Below the pieces are notes generated by a model. The model was not told the origin of the DNA, did no database searches, and worked only from the letters and a program-made list of their open reading frames with translations. From Prevotella sp. (GTDB lineage Bacteria; Bacteroidota; Bacteroidia; Bacteroidales; Bacteroidaceae), in the NCBI GenBank assembly GCA_017642485.1, contig JAGCPC010000005.1, forward strand, positions 1 to 38,167: a stretch of DNA of 38,167 bases, written 5' to 3'. Shown piece by piece: positions 14,301-22,314 of this stretch (its first letter is position 1; each line of letters starts with the position of its first letter). A program made the position numbers and the translations under genes.

Positions 14301-17193
14301 ATTGTAGTAAGAATGTCATGATGCTGCGCATAACGAGGGAGCGCTGTGAGGCATCGGTGATACACTCGAGGGGGAAACCCATGATGAAGGAGCGAGCAGG
14401 GGTGGCGACAGCGGCTGTCTTGCCATCAGCATACTGCATGGCGACGAAGGCTCCCTGCTGGGGCGTGAGGACATCGCTGCGAGTGGTGGCATAGTGGCGG
14501 TCATTAAGCGTATTGGTGACGGAGAGCGTCTGCTGCATGCCTGTGACGATGCCGTTGAGTCCGCGTATGGTGCTATGGAAAGAGGTGTGGAGGACGTCGC
14601 GCAGAAAACGGACTTCCTCATCGCTCTCCAGCATATCAGAAGCTACATAGGAGCCACTGACGAGGAGGGTGTGCCTGCCCGAGATGCTGCCACCTGTGGT
14701 GGACATATAGTGGGCGAGTTGCTGTCGGAAGTGTGGGGAGAAGGTCTTGTAGGGACGCAGGGAGTGGCCGTCATTGCGCTCTGCTCCGAGGAGTATGTCG
14801 AGACAGTCATAGCGTGAGAGGTCTATGCCCCCCCACTCCACGAGCGACTTGGTGGCGCTGACGATATTATACTGTCCTGCGGAGGCTATGGCAGCGGCAT
14901 GCTCGGCGACGTAGTCGAAGGTGTTGCCTGCTATGAAACGACCCTGCAGTTCCTGACTGGAATATCCGAAGGTGCCTGGTCCCTCACTGCCTGCCGTAGA
15001 GGTAGAGAATACCTGCTGCTGTCCGCTCCACCCTGCTGTGAGACCGTAGCTCATGCCTGGGTCGTCGGCGATATCAAAGCCCTTATCGTCGTAGCCATCG
15101 TGAACGGCTGGCGATGAGAGACGTTGGAAACCATTGACCACCATGACCGTCTTGGCTCCTGGCGCATGATAGAGCACACAGAGTTCCTCGGTGGGAAAGG
15201 ACTCGCCACCATCATTGACGGCAGTGATACGGAAGCGGTAGAGCACATCGCGCTGTAGCTGGACGGTATGGCGTGAATGAGGTACCAGGGTGCCATTGTC
15301 ATAGCCGTACTGCCCTGCTGACATATATACTTTATAAGAGGTAGGAGTGGCTGAGGGTTCGGCACTGTCACTCTGAGGCACCCAGGTGAGAGATGCCACA
15401 CCACTGTCACTGAGCGTGATGGAGAAATTATCAGGGCTGAGGGGTTGCACGACGACAGACTTCCTGCCATGAGCCTCAGCCTCATAGCGCAGGATGGTCT
15501 TGTAGATAGAACGTGCGAGGGTAAACTTGAAGTCGGGGTCGTGAGCCAGTCGCATATCAGGGAAACTCTGATGAGAGAGGGTCTCAAAGATAGCCGACGG
15601 TACGGCAGGATAGCGTGTCTCGCTGTAGTTGCGGTCATAGAGGTGACGCCAAGTCCACTGTCCGTAGCGTGACTTGAGGTCCTTCAAGGACTGGTCGAGC
15701 AACTGCTCTGCGAGGTCCTTGGAATGAGAACGCGAGATGCCCGAGGGCAGTCGGCCCTCATCAAAATTGGTGGAACAGATGGCCAGAGAGCCATATATGG
15801 ACTGCATATCCTTATTATACCCAGCATCAGAATGTACTGCGAGGCTGAGGTCGATGGGCACACGTTTGCCCTCCCTGTTAGGGAGATATGCCGACCCGCC
15901 ACAGAGCCAGTTGGTCATCAGCGAGCGTACATTGATATCGTCCTTATAATCATTCTCGCCCTTGTAGCCAGCATAGACGGAGTACGGCGCTCCAGCCCAC
16001 TGGGCATAGTAGCGAGCGCCCTCAAGACATCGTGGCATACCACTCACCGAGCCTCCTCGTGAGATATTGCCCATGCCTCCACCAAAACGTACTGCATCGG
16101 CAGTAACATCGCCCTTGGAGAGGGAGTGAGCCGAGAGTACCACACGATTGGCTGTGCTACTGCCAGCATCGAAGTCGAAGGTACCGAGATACACCCACGT
16201 GCCGCTACCCATCTGCTGATTGACATGAAAATCGGTACGCACACCCTTGTGATATACGCTATAGAGGGCATCGTCGATGCTATGGGGAGTGGTGGCATAA
16301 CTCACATAGACGGCATACCGACCCGACTGGGGCAGAGAGGGCTGGTATGACACGAAGGAGGCATCGTCGCTATGCGTGGCACGTGTCATACGCACGGTAC
16401 CATGTTCGAAGGGGTTGTAACCGTCAGAGATGGTATCGACAGGCATAGCAAAACCCTGTACCCCAGCATCATGCCAGCGACCAGAGGAGGTACCCTCAGA
16501 GTAGCCCCGTGCAGGGGTGTCATTATCGACTATCACCTCGGCCATCTGCCAGTCGCGCTCACGAGGCGTGAAGACATTGGCACCAGCACTCTCAAGCATA
16601 GGTATGAGGTAAGGCACCACGATGGTCTGGGTAAAGAGATCCTCGGTGGTAGAGAAGAAGAAGGGGCGCTGCCACTTCCAACACTGCTTCGCCTTGTCGT
16701 AGTACCTGCCGTGACTCTGCCATAGGGCGATATGAAGGTCCTCCAATCCTGCCGTGATACGGTTGGGACGTGAAACGTTGGTGACCCACGGTGCTCCATC
16801 ATGGTATATATCACCCCACCATCCGCCTCCGTGGCGACGAGAGCGGCGAGGTTTCTTGACATCATGACCATCATCCTCCTGCCCTGCCAAAAGACTCTCT
16901 ATAGGCACACCAGCGGCAACAATCACGACATTATAACTGCCATAATGGGCAGGTAGCGCCTTGCGCAACTGCTTGCGGGTCTTCTTGTATATCTTGCGGA
17001 CAGACTTCTCGGTAAACGTCTGACTGGCAAAATCGTCGTCCATGCAGAGCGTGATGGTGCCTGCCGACTCGTCAATCTTCATCTCCTTGATATGATCCTC
17101 GACAGAATCAGCAAAACACGGCACGAAGGAGCACCATGTCATAAAAATAACGAGAAAGAATGAACGAGAAAGGATATGTCTGTATTGTCGCAT
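14299..17193 (-). CDS. Secreted amidase_3-fold protein with golvesin-like insert and Fn3 domain
   Basis: 964 residues with a signal peptide (about 1-28, ending PCFA). Bacteroidales homologues are often labelled 'xanthan lyase', which the sequence does not support. I read a split N-acetylmuramoyl-L-alanine amidase (amidase_3) domain. WQSHGRYYD gives a zinc His (H161) and TTEDLF a zinc Glu (E184). GANVFTPRERD matches the family strand GA-V--TR--D. LAVHSDAG gives the second His (H454), and VPSAIFETLSHQSF the catalytic Glu (E537). Between them (about 220-375) sits a golvesin C-terminal-like beta domain (GRYAVYVSYATTP, GTWVYLGTFDFDAG, ADAVRFGG). A fibronectin III domain follows (about 583-670) and then an unassigned C-terminal domain. 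A role in cell-wall or glycan cleavage outside the inner membrane is inferred. Confidence 0.82.
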   Translation of the reverse strand: MRQYRHILSRSFFLVIFMTWCSFVPCFADSVEDHIKEMKIDESAGTITLCMDDDFASQTFTEKSVRKIYKKTRKQLRKALPAHYGSYNVVIVAAGVPIESLLAGQEDDGHDVKKPRRSRRHGGGWWGDIYHDGAPWVTNVSRPNRITAGLEDLHIALWQSHGRYYDKAKQCWKWQRPFFFSTTEDLFTQTIVVPYLIPMLESAGANVFTPRERDWQMAEVIVDNDTPARGYSEGTSSGRWHDAGVQGFAMPVDTISDGYNPFEHGTVRMTRATHSDDASFVSYQPSLPQSGRYAVYVSYATTPHSIDDALYSVYHKGVRTDFHVNQQMGSGTWVYLGTFDFDAGSSTANRVVLSAHSLSKGDVTADAVRFGGGMGNISRGGSVSGMPRCLEGARYYAQWAGAPYSVYAGYKGENDYKDDINVRSLMTNWLCGGSAYLPNREGKRVPIDLSLAVHSDAGYNKDMQSIYGSLAICSTNFDEGRLPSGISRSHSKDLAEQLLDQSLKDLKSRYGQWTWRHLYDRNYSETRYPAVPSAIFETLSHQSFPDMRLAHDPDFKFTLARSIYKTILRYEAEAHGRKSVVVQPLSPDNFSITLSDSGVASLTWVPQSDSAEPSATPTSYKVYMSAGQYGYDNGTLVPHSRHTVQLQRDVLYRFRITAVNDGGESFPTEELCVLYHAPGAKTVMVVNGFQRLSSPAVHDGYDDKGFDIADDPGMSYGLTAGWSGQQQVFSTSTAGSEGPGTFGYSSQELQGRFIAGNTFDYVAEHAAAIASAGQYNIVSATKSLVEWGGIDLSRYDCLDILLGAERNDGHSLRPYKTFSPHFRQQLAHYMSTTGGSISGRHTLLVSGSYVASDMLESDEEVRFLRDVLHTSFHSTIRGLNGIVTGMQQTLSVTNTLNDRHYATTRSDVLTPQQGAFVAMQYADGKTAAVATPARSFIMGFPLECITDASQRSLVMRSIMTFLLQ

Positions 17194-17219
17194 AAGAAAA
17201 AAAGGTAGAAGAAGCTATA

Positions 17220-17771
17220 TCAGCCTATGGTAAACTTATGAGGGTACTTGGCCTTGTAGGCAGTGAAATACTGCTTTATCTCGGCCATATCAGCCTCCAC
17301 ATCGCCAGTAGGGATAAAGCTACGGGTACACTGTATCAGTTTGCGTTCGTAATCAAGACCATACAGGAGAATGGGTATGCCAGCCTTGTGGGCTATAAAA
17401 TAGAAGCCCTTCTTCCAATGAGGATTGAGGCTACGCGTGCCCTCGGGAGTGATGCATAGGCTAAACTCCTTCTCACGTATGGCTGCATGGGCGAGGCTGT
17501 CGGTCATAGACGTATTCCTCTGGCGATACACGGGTATGCCGCCATAGTGACGGAATATGGGTCCAAGAGGCCAGAAGAACCAATCGCTCTTCATAAGATA
17601 GTTTATCTGCATACCCTCAGCACGGGCATACAGACGTCCAAGCACAAAATCCCAGTTGCTGGTGTGGGGAGCGAGGCATATAACAAACTTGTCAGGGATA
17701 TCAACAGTGATATCCTTGGACCATCCCAGCTTCTTGTATAGCAGCCAGGAACAAAACTTCTGAGACATCAT
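17220..17771 (-). CDS. PlsC-family lysophospholipid acyltransferase
   Basis: 183 residues. The family transfers acyl groups to lysophosphatidate or related lipids at the inner membrane. Motif I is HTSNWD (H36, D41), motif II is GGIPVYRQ, motif III is TPEGTRS and motif IV IPILLYG. At this length it is a compact member without the N-terminal helices of E. coli PlsC, so it may act on glycolipids or ornithine lipids rather than phosphatidate. The ATG overlaps the stop of the upstream 91-residue gene (ATGA), showing translational coupling. It lies 26 bases before the amidase-fold gene. Confidence 0.88.
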   Translation of the reverse strand: MMSQKFCSWLLYKKLGWSKDITVDIPDKFVICLAPHTSNWDFVLGRLYARAEGMQINYLMKSDWFFWPLGPIFRHYGGIPVYRQRNTSMTDSLAHAAIREKEFSLCITPEGTRSLNPHWKKGFYFIAHKAGIPILLYGLDYERKLIQCTRSFIPTGDVEADMAEIKQYFTAYKAKYPHKFTIG

Positions 17772-18043
17772 GAATGGAGATTGCCTATCTGGTCAACAAG
17801 ATCGTTGACATCGTTGTTGAAACTATTGATGAGCGCCTTGTAATAATCCTTGGCCTTCATACCAGGTTCGGGATGAGACACACGCATGATGTAGTCAGAG
17901 TGGGTCTTCATCAGTGAAGTGAGGAAAGAGTCAACGTTAGCCTCATCACTATTATTACTGTACAACGCCGTAGCGACACACTCAGCAAAGAGTTCGCTGC
18001 AGATGTAATTTATCTCCTTCTTTAAATTCCTCTTATTAGCCAT
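17768..18043 (-). CDS. Hypothetical protein, 91 residues
   Basis: A small helical protein beginning MANKRNLKKEINYICSELF, of a type I associate with Bacteroidales but cannot name. It has one Cys in each of ICSEL and AECVA, no signal peptide and no membrane segment. It is the first gene after the consensus promoter at 18079-18109 and overlaps the acyltransferase start by four bases. Confidence 0.75.
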   Translation of the reverse strand: MANKRNLKKEINYICSELFAECVATALYSNNSDEANVDSFLTSLMKTHSDYIMRVSHPEPGMKAKDYYKALINSFNNDVNDLVDQIGNLHS

Positions 18044-18078
18044 AGAATAAAAAAAGTATTAAGATTAGATTTGATGCT

Positions 18079-18109
18079 CAAAGTTAGCAAAAAAAACGAT
18101 AACAGCAAA
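18079..18109 (-). promoter_or_regulatory. Promoter of the six-gene minus-strand run
   Basis: On the minus strand TTTG (18109-18106), a 19-base spacer and TAACTTTG (18086-18079) match the Bacteroidetes consensus exactly. It would serve the 91-residue gene, the acyltransferase, the amidase-fold gene, the 101-residue gene, ygiQ and the peroxidase. Confidence 0.8.
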
Positions 18110-18181
18110 CAATCGACGACGTTTTTGCATTTTTTTTAATAATAATGTGGCATTTTTATACATTATATCAGTAATTTTTAT

Positions 18182-18189
18182 TACTTTTG
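18182..18189 (+). promoter_or_regulatory. -7 box of the proS promoter
   Basis: TACTTTTG matches TAnnTTTG 45 bases before the proS ATG and lies back to back with the divergent promoter at 18079-18109. The -33 region is T-rich but lacks a clear TTTG. Confidence 0.55.
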
Positions 18190-18234
18190 CACTTGCATAA
18201 ATCATTTTGAAGATATAAAAACAATATACATAAA

Positions 18235-19713
18235 ATGGCAAAAGAGCTCAAAGACCTCACAAAACGTGCAGACAACTATAGTCAATGGTATAACGACCTC
18301 GTGGTAAAGGCTGACCTCGCAGAGCAGTCAGCAGTACGCGGATGTATGGTGATAAAGCCATACGGATACGCAATATGGGAAAAGATGCAGCAACAGCTGG
18401 ACAAGATGTTTAAAGAAACAGGAGCCGTCAATGCATACTTCCCCCTGCTCATACCAAAGTCATTTCTGTCAAGAGAGGCAGAGCACGTTGAGGGTTTTGC
18501 CAAAGAAGCAGCAGTGGTGACACACTACCGCCTGAAGACCAACGAGAAGGGCGACGGCGTAGTGGTGGACCCTGCAGCAAAGCTGGAGGAGGAGCTCATC
18601 ATACGTCCTACCTCAGAGACCATCATCTGGAACACATACAAAAACTGGATACACTCATGGCGCGATCTGCCATTGATGTGCAACCAATGGTGTAACGTGA
18701 TGCGATGGGAGATGCGCACACGCCCATTCCTGCGCACATCAGAATTCCTGTGGCAGGAGGGACATACAGCACATGCCACTCGCGAAGAGGCAGAAGCAGA
18801 GGCACAGAAGATGCTGAAGGTATATGCCGAGTTTGCCGAGAAATGGATGGCTGTGCCTGTGATACAGGGCGTAAAGAGTGAGACAGAGCGCTTCGCCGGA
18901 GCACTCGACACATACACCATAGAGGCTATGATGCAGGACGGCAAGGCTCTGCAGAGCGGAACGTCACACTTCCTGGGACAAAACTTCGCTAAGGCGTTTG
19001 AGGTGACATACCTTACTAAGGAGAACAAGCAAGAATACGTTTGGGCTACATCATGGGGTGTTTCTACCCGTCTCATCGGTGCGCTCATAATGACCCACTC
19101 CGATGACAACGGACTGGTACTGCCTCCACGCTTGGCACCACTGCAGGTGGTAATAATACCTATCGGCAAGGGCGAACAGCAAAACGAGATAGCAGAGAAA
19201 TTCCAACCTGTCATCGAGGCTCTCAAGGCGAAGGGCATCACAGTGAAATACGACGATGCTGACAATAAGCGCCCAGGATTTAAGTTTGCCGACTACGAAC
19301 TGAAGGGTGTGCCCGTACGTATAGTAATGGGTGGCAGAGACCTGGAGAACGGCACCGTAGAGATAATGCGCCGTGATACGCTGGAGAAAGAGACTGTAGG
19401 CTTCGATGGACTGGCTGAGAGAGTGGAGGATCTCTTGAATGACATTCAAGAGAACATATACAAGAAGGCTGTAGCATTCCGCGATGCCCACATATACGAA
19501 TGCGACAACTACGAGGAGTTTAAGGAGAAGGTCAAGGACGGTGGATTCTTCCTATGCCACTGGGACGGCACTGCCGAGACAGAGGCACAGATAAAGGAAG
19601 ATACGCAGGCTACGATACGCTGCGTGCCATTTGCCTTCGAACAGACTCCTGGCACCGATATGGTAAGCGGCAAACCAAGCAAATGCCGCGTACTCATAGC
19701 AAGAAGTTACTAA
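18235..19713 (+). CDS. proS: Proline--tRNA ligase (short, archaeal/eukaryote-type)
   Basis: 492-residue class II synthetase charging tRNA-Pro. The catalytic core shows the TSETI binding motif ([11 protein letters not shown]), motif 2 ([27 protein letters not shown], in part) and the [10 protein letters not shown] segment. An anticodon-binding domain (about 305-400) and a C-terminal zinc-like domain ending in RSY follow. There is no editing (INS) domain between motifs 2 and 3, so it is the ProS type 3 common in Bacteroidetes, not the 570-residue E. coli type. The start ATG gives [20 protein letters not shown], the usual beginning. Confidence 0.97.
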   Translation: MAKELKDLTKRADNYSQWYNDLVVKADLAEQSAVRGCMVIKPYGYAIWEKMQQQLDKMFKETGAVNAYFPLLIPKSFLSREAEHVEGFAKEAAVVTHYRLKTNEKGDGVVVDPAAKLEEELIIRPTSETIIWNTYKNWIHSWRDLPLMCNQWCNVMRWEMRTRPFLRTSEFLWQEGHTAHATREEAEAEAQKMLKVYAEFAEKWMAVPVIQGVKSETERFAGALDTYTIEAMMQDGKALQSGTSHFLGQNFAKAFEVTYLTKENKQEYVWATSWGVSTRLIGALIMTHSDDNGLVLPPRLAPLQVVIIPIGKGEQQNEIAEKFQPVIEALKAKGITVKYDDADNKRPGFKFADYELKGVPVRIVMGGRDLENGTVEIMRRDTLEKETVGFDGLAERVEDLLNDIQENIYKKAVAFRDAHIYECDNYEEFKEKVKDGGFFLCHWDGTAETEAQIKEDTQATIRCVPFAFEQTPGTDMVSGKPSKCRVLIARSY

Positions 19714-19725
19714 CCACACTTCAAT

Positions 19726-20043
19726 ATGGACACTGACTATAAAAAGGAATCTACAGGTAAGAGTGAGGGAACTCTTCACCATCATCAGCACCACCATCAC
19801 CACCACCATAGTAGTAGCAGAAGCAACAGTGCTTCCGATACTCTGATTGGCGAATTTAAAAAGTACCTGGAGGCGAAGAAGGCTGAGAGAAAGTACAAAG
19901 ATTCTACCTCTTTGTATCGTTCCCGCATGAGAGAAAGACGACTGCGCAAAAAAATTATGGAGTCCTTGATGCTCCTTCTTACCATTTTCGTCTTAATCCT
20001 TGTTGGTATGGGTGTCATATATGCCTATTACATTGATACATAG
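19726..20043 (+). CDS. His-rich, tail-anchored small protein
   Basis: 105 residues, not recognised. Residues 18-28 are HHHQHHHHHHH, followed by Ser-rich SSSRSNS. A strongly basic segment (about 47-77, many Lys/Arg) precedes a single hydrophobic helix (about 79-101, LMLLLTIFVLILVGMGVIYAY in part) at the very C-terminus. This predicts a membrane protein with a cytoplasmic, histidine-rich head. The His run could bind Ni, Zn or Co, or serve as a flexible linker; that is inference. It lies 12 bases after proS and 69 bases before the aquaporin gene. Confidence 0.75.
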   Translation: MDTDYKKESTGKSEGTLHHHQHHHHHHHSSSRSNSASDTLIGEFKKYLEAKKAERKYKDSTSLYRSRMRERRLRKKIMESLMLLLTIFVLILVGMGVIYAYYIDT

Positions 20044-20112
20044 ATGATATTTATTACTAAAATACTTTACAAATTACTAACCCAACTTAATTAACAAAAC
20101 AAAAAGAAAATT

Positions 20113-20811
20113 ATGAAAAAGTATGTTGCTGAAGCAATCGGTACCTTCGTACTGACCTTCCTTGGCTGCGGTGCAGCAGTATCACTTGGTTGTGCAGAAG
20201 ATAACACTGCTGCAGTAGTAGGCACAGCTATCGCATTCGGCCTCTCAGTAGTTGCTATGGCCTACACCATCGGCGGCGTATCAGGTTGCCACATCAACCC
20301 AGCCATCACCCTCGCATGTCTCATCGACAAGCGTATGTCCATGAAGGATGCATGCGGATACTGGTGCGGACAGTTTATAGGTGGTATCGTGGCAGGTGCA
20401 TGCCTCGCACTGATATACTGCTGTGAAACGACAGGCCTCGGAACAAACGGCCTTGCAGGCGTTAACGGATGTGCCGGAACAGGTATCCTCGTAGAGGCAA
20501 TCCTCACCGCTCTCTTCGTATTTGTAGTACTCGGAGCAACAGATTCTAAGGTGGGTGCAGGTAACTTTGCAGGTCTGGCTATCGGTCTGTCACTCATCCT
20601 TATCCACCTGGTAGGCATACACTTCACAGGTACATCAGTGAACCCAGCTCGCTCACTCGGCCCTGCTATCTTCAAAGGTGGCGAGGCTCTCACCAACGTA
20701 TGGGTATTCTTCGTAGGTCCATTTATCGGTTCTGTCGTAGCCGTTATCCTGTGGAAGTTTGCAGGCCCATGCTGCTGCAAGAAGTGCTGCGAGAATAAGG
20801 AAGATGAATAA
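20113..20811 (+). CDS. aqpZ: Aquaporin Z-type water channel
   Basis: 232-residue inner-membrane MIP channel with six helices and two half-helices. The NPA motifs are at 62-64 (GCHINPAITLA) and 177-179 (GTSVNPARS). The selectivity filter looks water-specific: F42 in AFGLS, the His of IHLVG, the Thr of GTSVNPAR and the Arg of NPAR, as in E. coli AqpZ. Glycerol channels have a larger pore. The C-terminal tail is unusual: GPCCCKKCCENKEDE has five Cys in seven residues. The gene is followed by a terminator. Confidence 0.95.
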   Translation: MKKYVAEAIGTFVLTFLGCGAAVSLGCAEDNTAAVVGTAIAFGLSVVAMAYTIGGVSGCHINPAITLACLIDKRMSMKDACGYWCGQFIGGIVAGACLALIYCCETTGLGTNGLAGVNGCAGTGILVEAILTALFVFVVLGATDSKVGAGNFAGLAIGLSLILIHLVGIHFTGTSVNPARSLGPAIFKGGEALTNVWVFFVGPFIGSVVAVILWKFAGPCCCKKCCENKEDE

Positions 20812-20856
20812 AGAGATACTCAGCAGATAAGGTATCATATACACCTTATTATATGT

Positions 20857-20903
20857 GGCATGTGTAAGAAAATCACTGATTTACTTGCACATGTCATTTT
20901 TTA
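20857..20903 (+). terminator. Terminator after aqpZ
   Basis: GGCATGTGTAAG pairs with CTTGCACATGTC (20884-20895, with two G-U pairs) around a 15-base loop and is followed by ATTTTTTATT. The right arm also contains the -33 element of the rpsF promoter. Confidence 0.8.
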
Positions 20904-20915
20904 TTAGTACCTTTG
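20884..20915 (+). promoter_or_regulatory. rpsF operon promoter
   Basis: CTTG at 20884-20887 (TTG match), a 20-base spacer and TACCTTTG at 20908-20915. The start of transcription would be near 20921, giving a leader of about 65 bases. The leader can fold a small hairpin (20920-20945). Confidence 0.75.
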
Positions 20916-20986
20916 CACCGCTTTTTGCGTATTTGGCGCTGAAGCAGAACTTAATTTACACATTTTACATTATTCACAAAACAATG

Positions 20987-21331
20987 ATGAATCATTACGA
21001 AACCGTTTTCATTTTGACTCCCGTTTTGTCTGATGAACAGACAAAGGAAACGGTCGCTAAGTTCACAAAGGTACTGAAGGACAATGGTGCCGAGATACTG
21101 AACGAAGAGGCTTGGGGACTCAAGAAGATGGCTTACGCTATTGACAAGAAGTCAACAGGTTTCTACAACCTCGTTGAGTTCAAGGCTGAGCCATCAGTTG
21201 TTGCAACACTCGAGACAGCTTATCGTCGCGAGGAAAAAGTAATCCGTTTTATGACCGTAAAGCTTGACAAGTATGCTTCTGCCTATGCAGAGAAGCGTCG
21301 CAACAAGCTTTCTAAAAAAGAGGAGGCTTAA
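20987..21331 (+). CDS. rpsF: 30S ribosomal protein S6
   Basis: 114 residues beginning [18 protein letters not shown], which matches S6 in this phylum. An open frame extends upstream to 20855, but it runs through the terminator and promoter, so I place the start at 20987 (20984 is an adjacent ATG). S6 pairs with S18 on the platform of the small subunit. The conserved [22 protein letters not shown] region is present. First gene of rpsF-rpsR-rplI. Confidence 0.97.
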   Translation: MNHYETVFILTPVLSDEQTKETVAKFTKVLKDNGAEILNEEAWGLKKMAYAIDKKSTGFYNLVEFKAEPSVVATLETAYRREEKVIRFMTVKLDKYASAYAEKRRNKLSKKEEA

Positions 21332-21334
21332 ACA

Positions 21335-21601
21335 ATGGCAGAAAATTCAGAAATCCGTTATCTTACAGCACCAACAATCGACACTCGTAAGAAAAAGTAT
21401 TGCCGTTTCAAGAAGAGCGGTATAAAGTACATCGACTACAAGGATCCTGAGTTCCTCAAGAAGTTCCTCAACGAGCAGGGCAAGATCCTTCCACGTCGTA
21501 TCACTGGAACATCTCTGAAGTATCAGCGTCGTGTGGCACAGGCTGTAAAGCGTGCTCGCCAGATCGCACTGCTTCCTTATGTAACCGATCTTATGAAGTA
21601 A
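21335..21601 (+). CDS. rpsR: 30S ribosomal protein S18
   Basis: 88 residues. [39 protein letters not shown] and [11 protein letters not shown] are the standard S18 segments. It starts three bases after the rpsF stop, in the usual rpsF-rpsR-rplI order. It binds 16S rRNA with S6. Confidence 0.98.
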   Translation: MAENSEIRYLTAPTIDTRKKKYCRFKKSGIKYIDYKDPEFLKKFLNEQGKILPRRITGTSLKYQRRVAQAVKRARQIALLPYVTDLMK

Positions 21602-21616
21602 TTAAAACACATTTAA

Positions 21617-21623
21617 AAGGAGG
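21617..21623 (+). promoter_or_regulatory. Shine-Dalgarno site of rplI
   Basis: AAGGAGG eight bases before ATG 21632. It is one of two strong sites in the window. Confidence 0.75.
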
Positions 21624-21631
21624 ATTACACA

Positions 21632-22180
21632 ATGGAAATCATACTGAAAGAAGATATCATCGGTCTTGGATACAAGAACGACATCGTGAATGTAAAGTCT
21701 GGCTATGGCCGTAACTACCTCATCCCACAGGGCAAGGCAGTTATAGCATCACCATCAGCAAAGAAGATACTCGCTGAGAACCTCAAGCAGCAGGCTCACA
21801 AGCTCGCTAAGATACTTGAGACAGCTGAGGCTGAGGCAGCAAAGCTCAACGGCGTATCTGTAGAGGTTACAGCAAAGGTTTCAGCTACTGGCGTTCTTTA
21901 CGGCTCAGTTACTTCAGCTACCGTTGCTGAGGAACTCGCTAAGAAGGGCATCGAGGTAGATCGCAAGCGCATAGTAATGAAGGATATCAAGACTGTAGGC
22001 GAATATGCTGCAACAGTGATATTCCACAAGGAAGTAAGCGTAGAGATACCTGTAACAGTACTCGCTGAGGGCAACAGCGCAGCTGTAAAGCCAGAGGCAG
22101 AGGTAAAGGCTGAGGCTGCACCAGCAGTCGAGGAAGCTCCTGCTACTGAAGAGGCTCCTGCTACTGAAGCAGCAGAGTAA
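21632..22180 (+). CDS. rplI: 50S ribosomal protein L9 with acidic Ala/Glu tail
   Basis: 182 residues against the usual ~148. The N-terminal domain (MEIILKEDIIGLGYKNDIVNVKSGYGRNYLIP, in part), the connecting helix and the C-terminal domain (KVSATGVLYGSVTSATVA, HKEVSVEIPVTV) are all normal. About 35 extra residues follow, made of repeats such as EEAPATEEAPATEAAE. This tail is low in complexity, acidic and probably disordered. A terminator follows 34 bases after the stop. Confidence 0.97.
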   Translation: MEIILKEDIIGLGYKNDIVNVKSGYGRNYLIPQGKAVIASPSAKKILAENLKQQAHKLAKILETAEAEAAKLNGVSVEVTAKVSATGVLYGSVTSATVAEELAKKGIEVDRKRIVMKDIKTVGEYAATVIFHKEVSVEIPVTVLAEGNSAAVKPEAEVKAEAAPAVEEAPATEEAPATEAAE

Positions 22181-22213
22181 CTCTCTCACACTTCGAAAGA
22201 ATAATCACAACAT

Positions 22214-22259
22214 AAATCCCGATTGTCCCACCCCATGTGACGGCACTCGGGATTTTTTT
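22214..22259 (+). terminator. Rho-independent terminator after rplI
   Basis: AAATCCCGA (22214-22222) pairs perfectly with TCGGGATTT (22247-22255), followed by T residues. It ends the ribosomal protein operon. Confidence 0.85.
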
Positions 22260-22267
22260 CGAATATT

Positions 22268-22300
22268 CTATAGTGGCTATAGTTCCTATAGTACCTATAT
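22268..22300. repeat. CTATAGT repeat before fabD
   Basis: Three to four imperfect units of 9-10 bases (CTATAGTGG, CTATAGTTC, CTATAGTAC) fill most of the gap between the rplI terminator and fabD. No consensus promoter is visible there. Confidence 0.75.
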
Positions 22301-22314
22301 AAAATTAAAAGACA

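Noticed and set aside
20916..20945. CACCG followed by a small hairpin, like the S6:S18 autoregulatory leader motif
   Set aside because: The predicted transcription start (near 20921) falls after CACCG, so the motif would probably not be in the mRNA. The hairpin is weak. A mapped start upstream of 20916 would revive it.
20855..20986. 44-codon N-terminal extension of rpsF
   Set aside because: It would run through the aqpZ terminator and the rpsF promoter. S6 proteins of this phylum begin at MNHYETVF, so the start is 20987.
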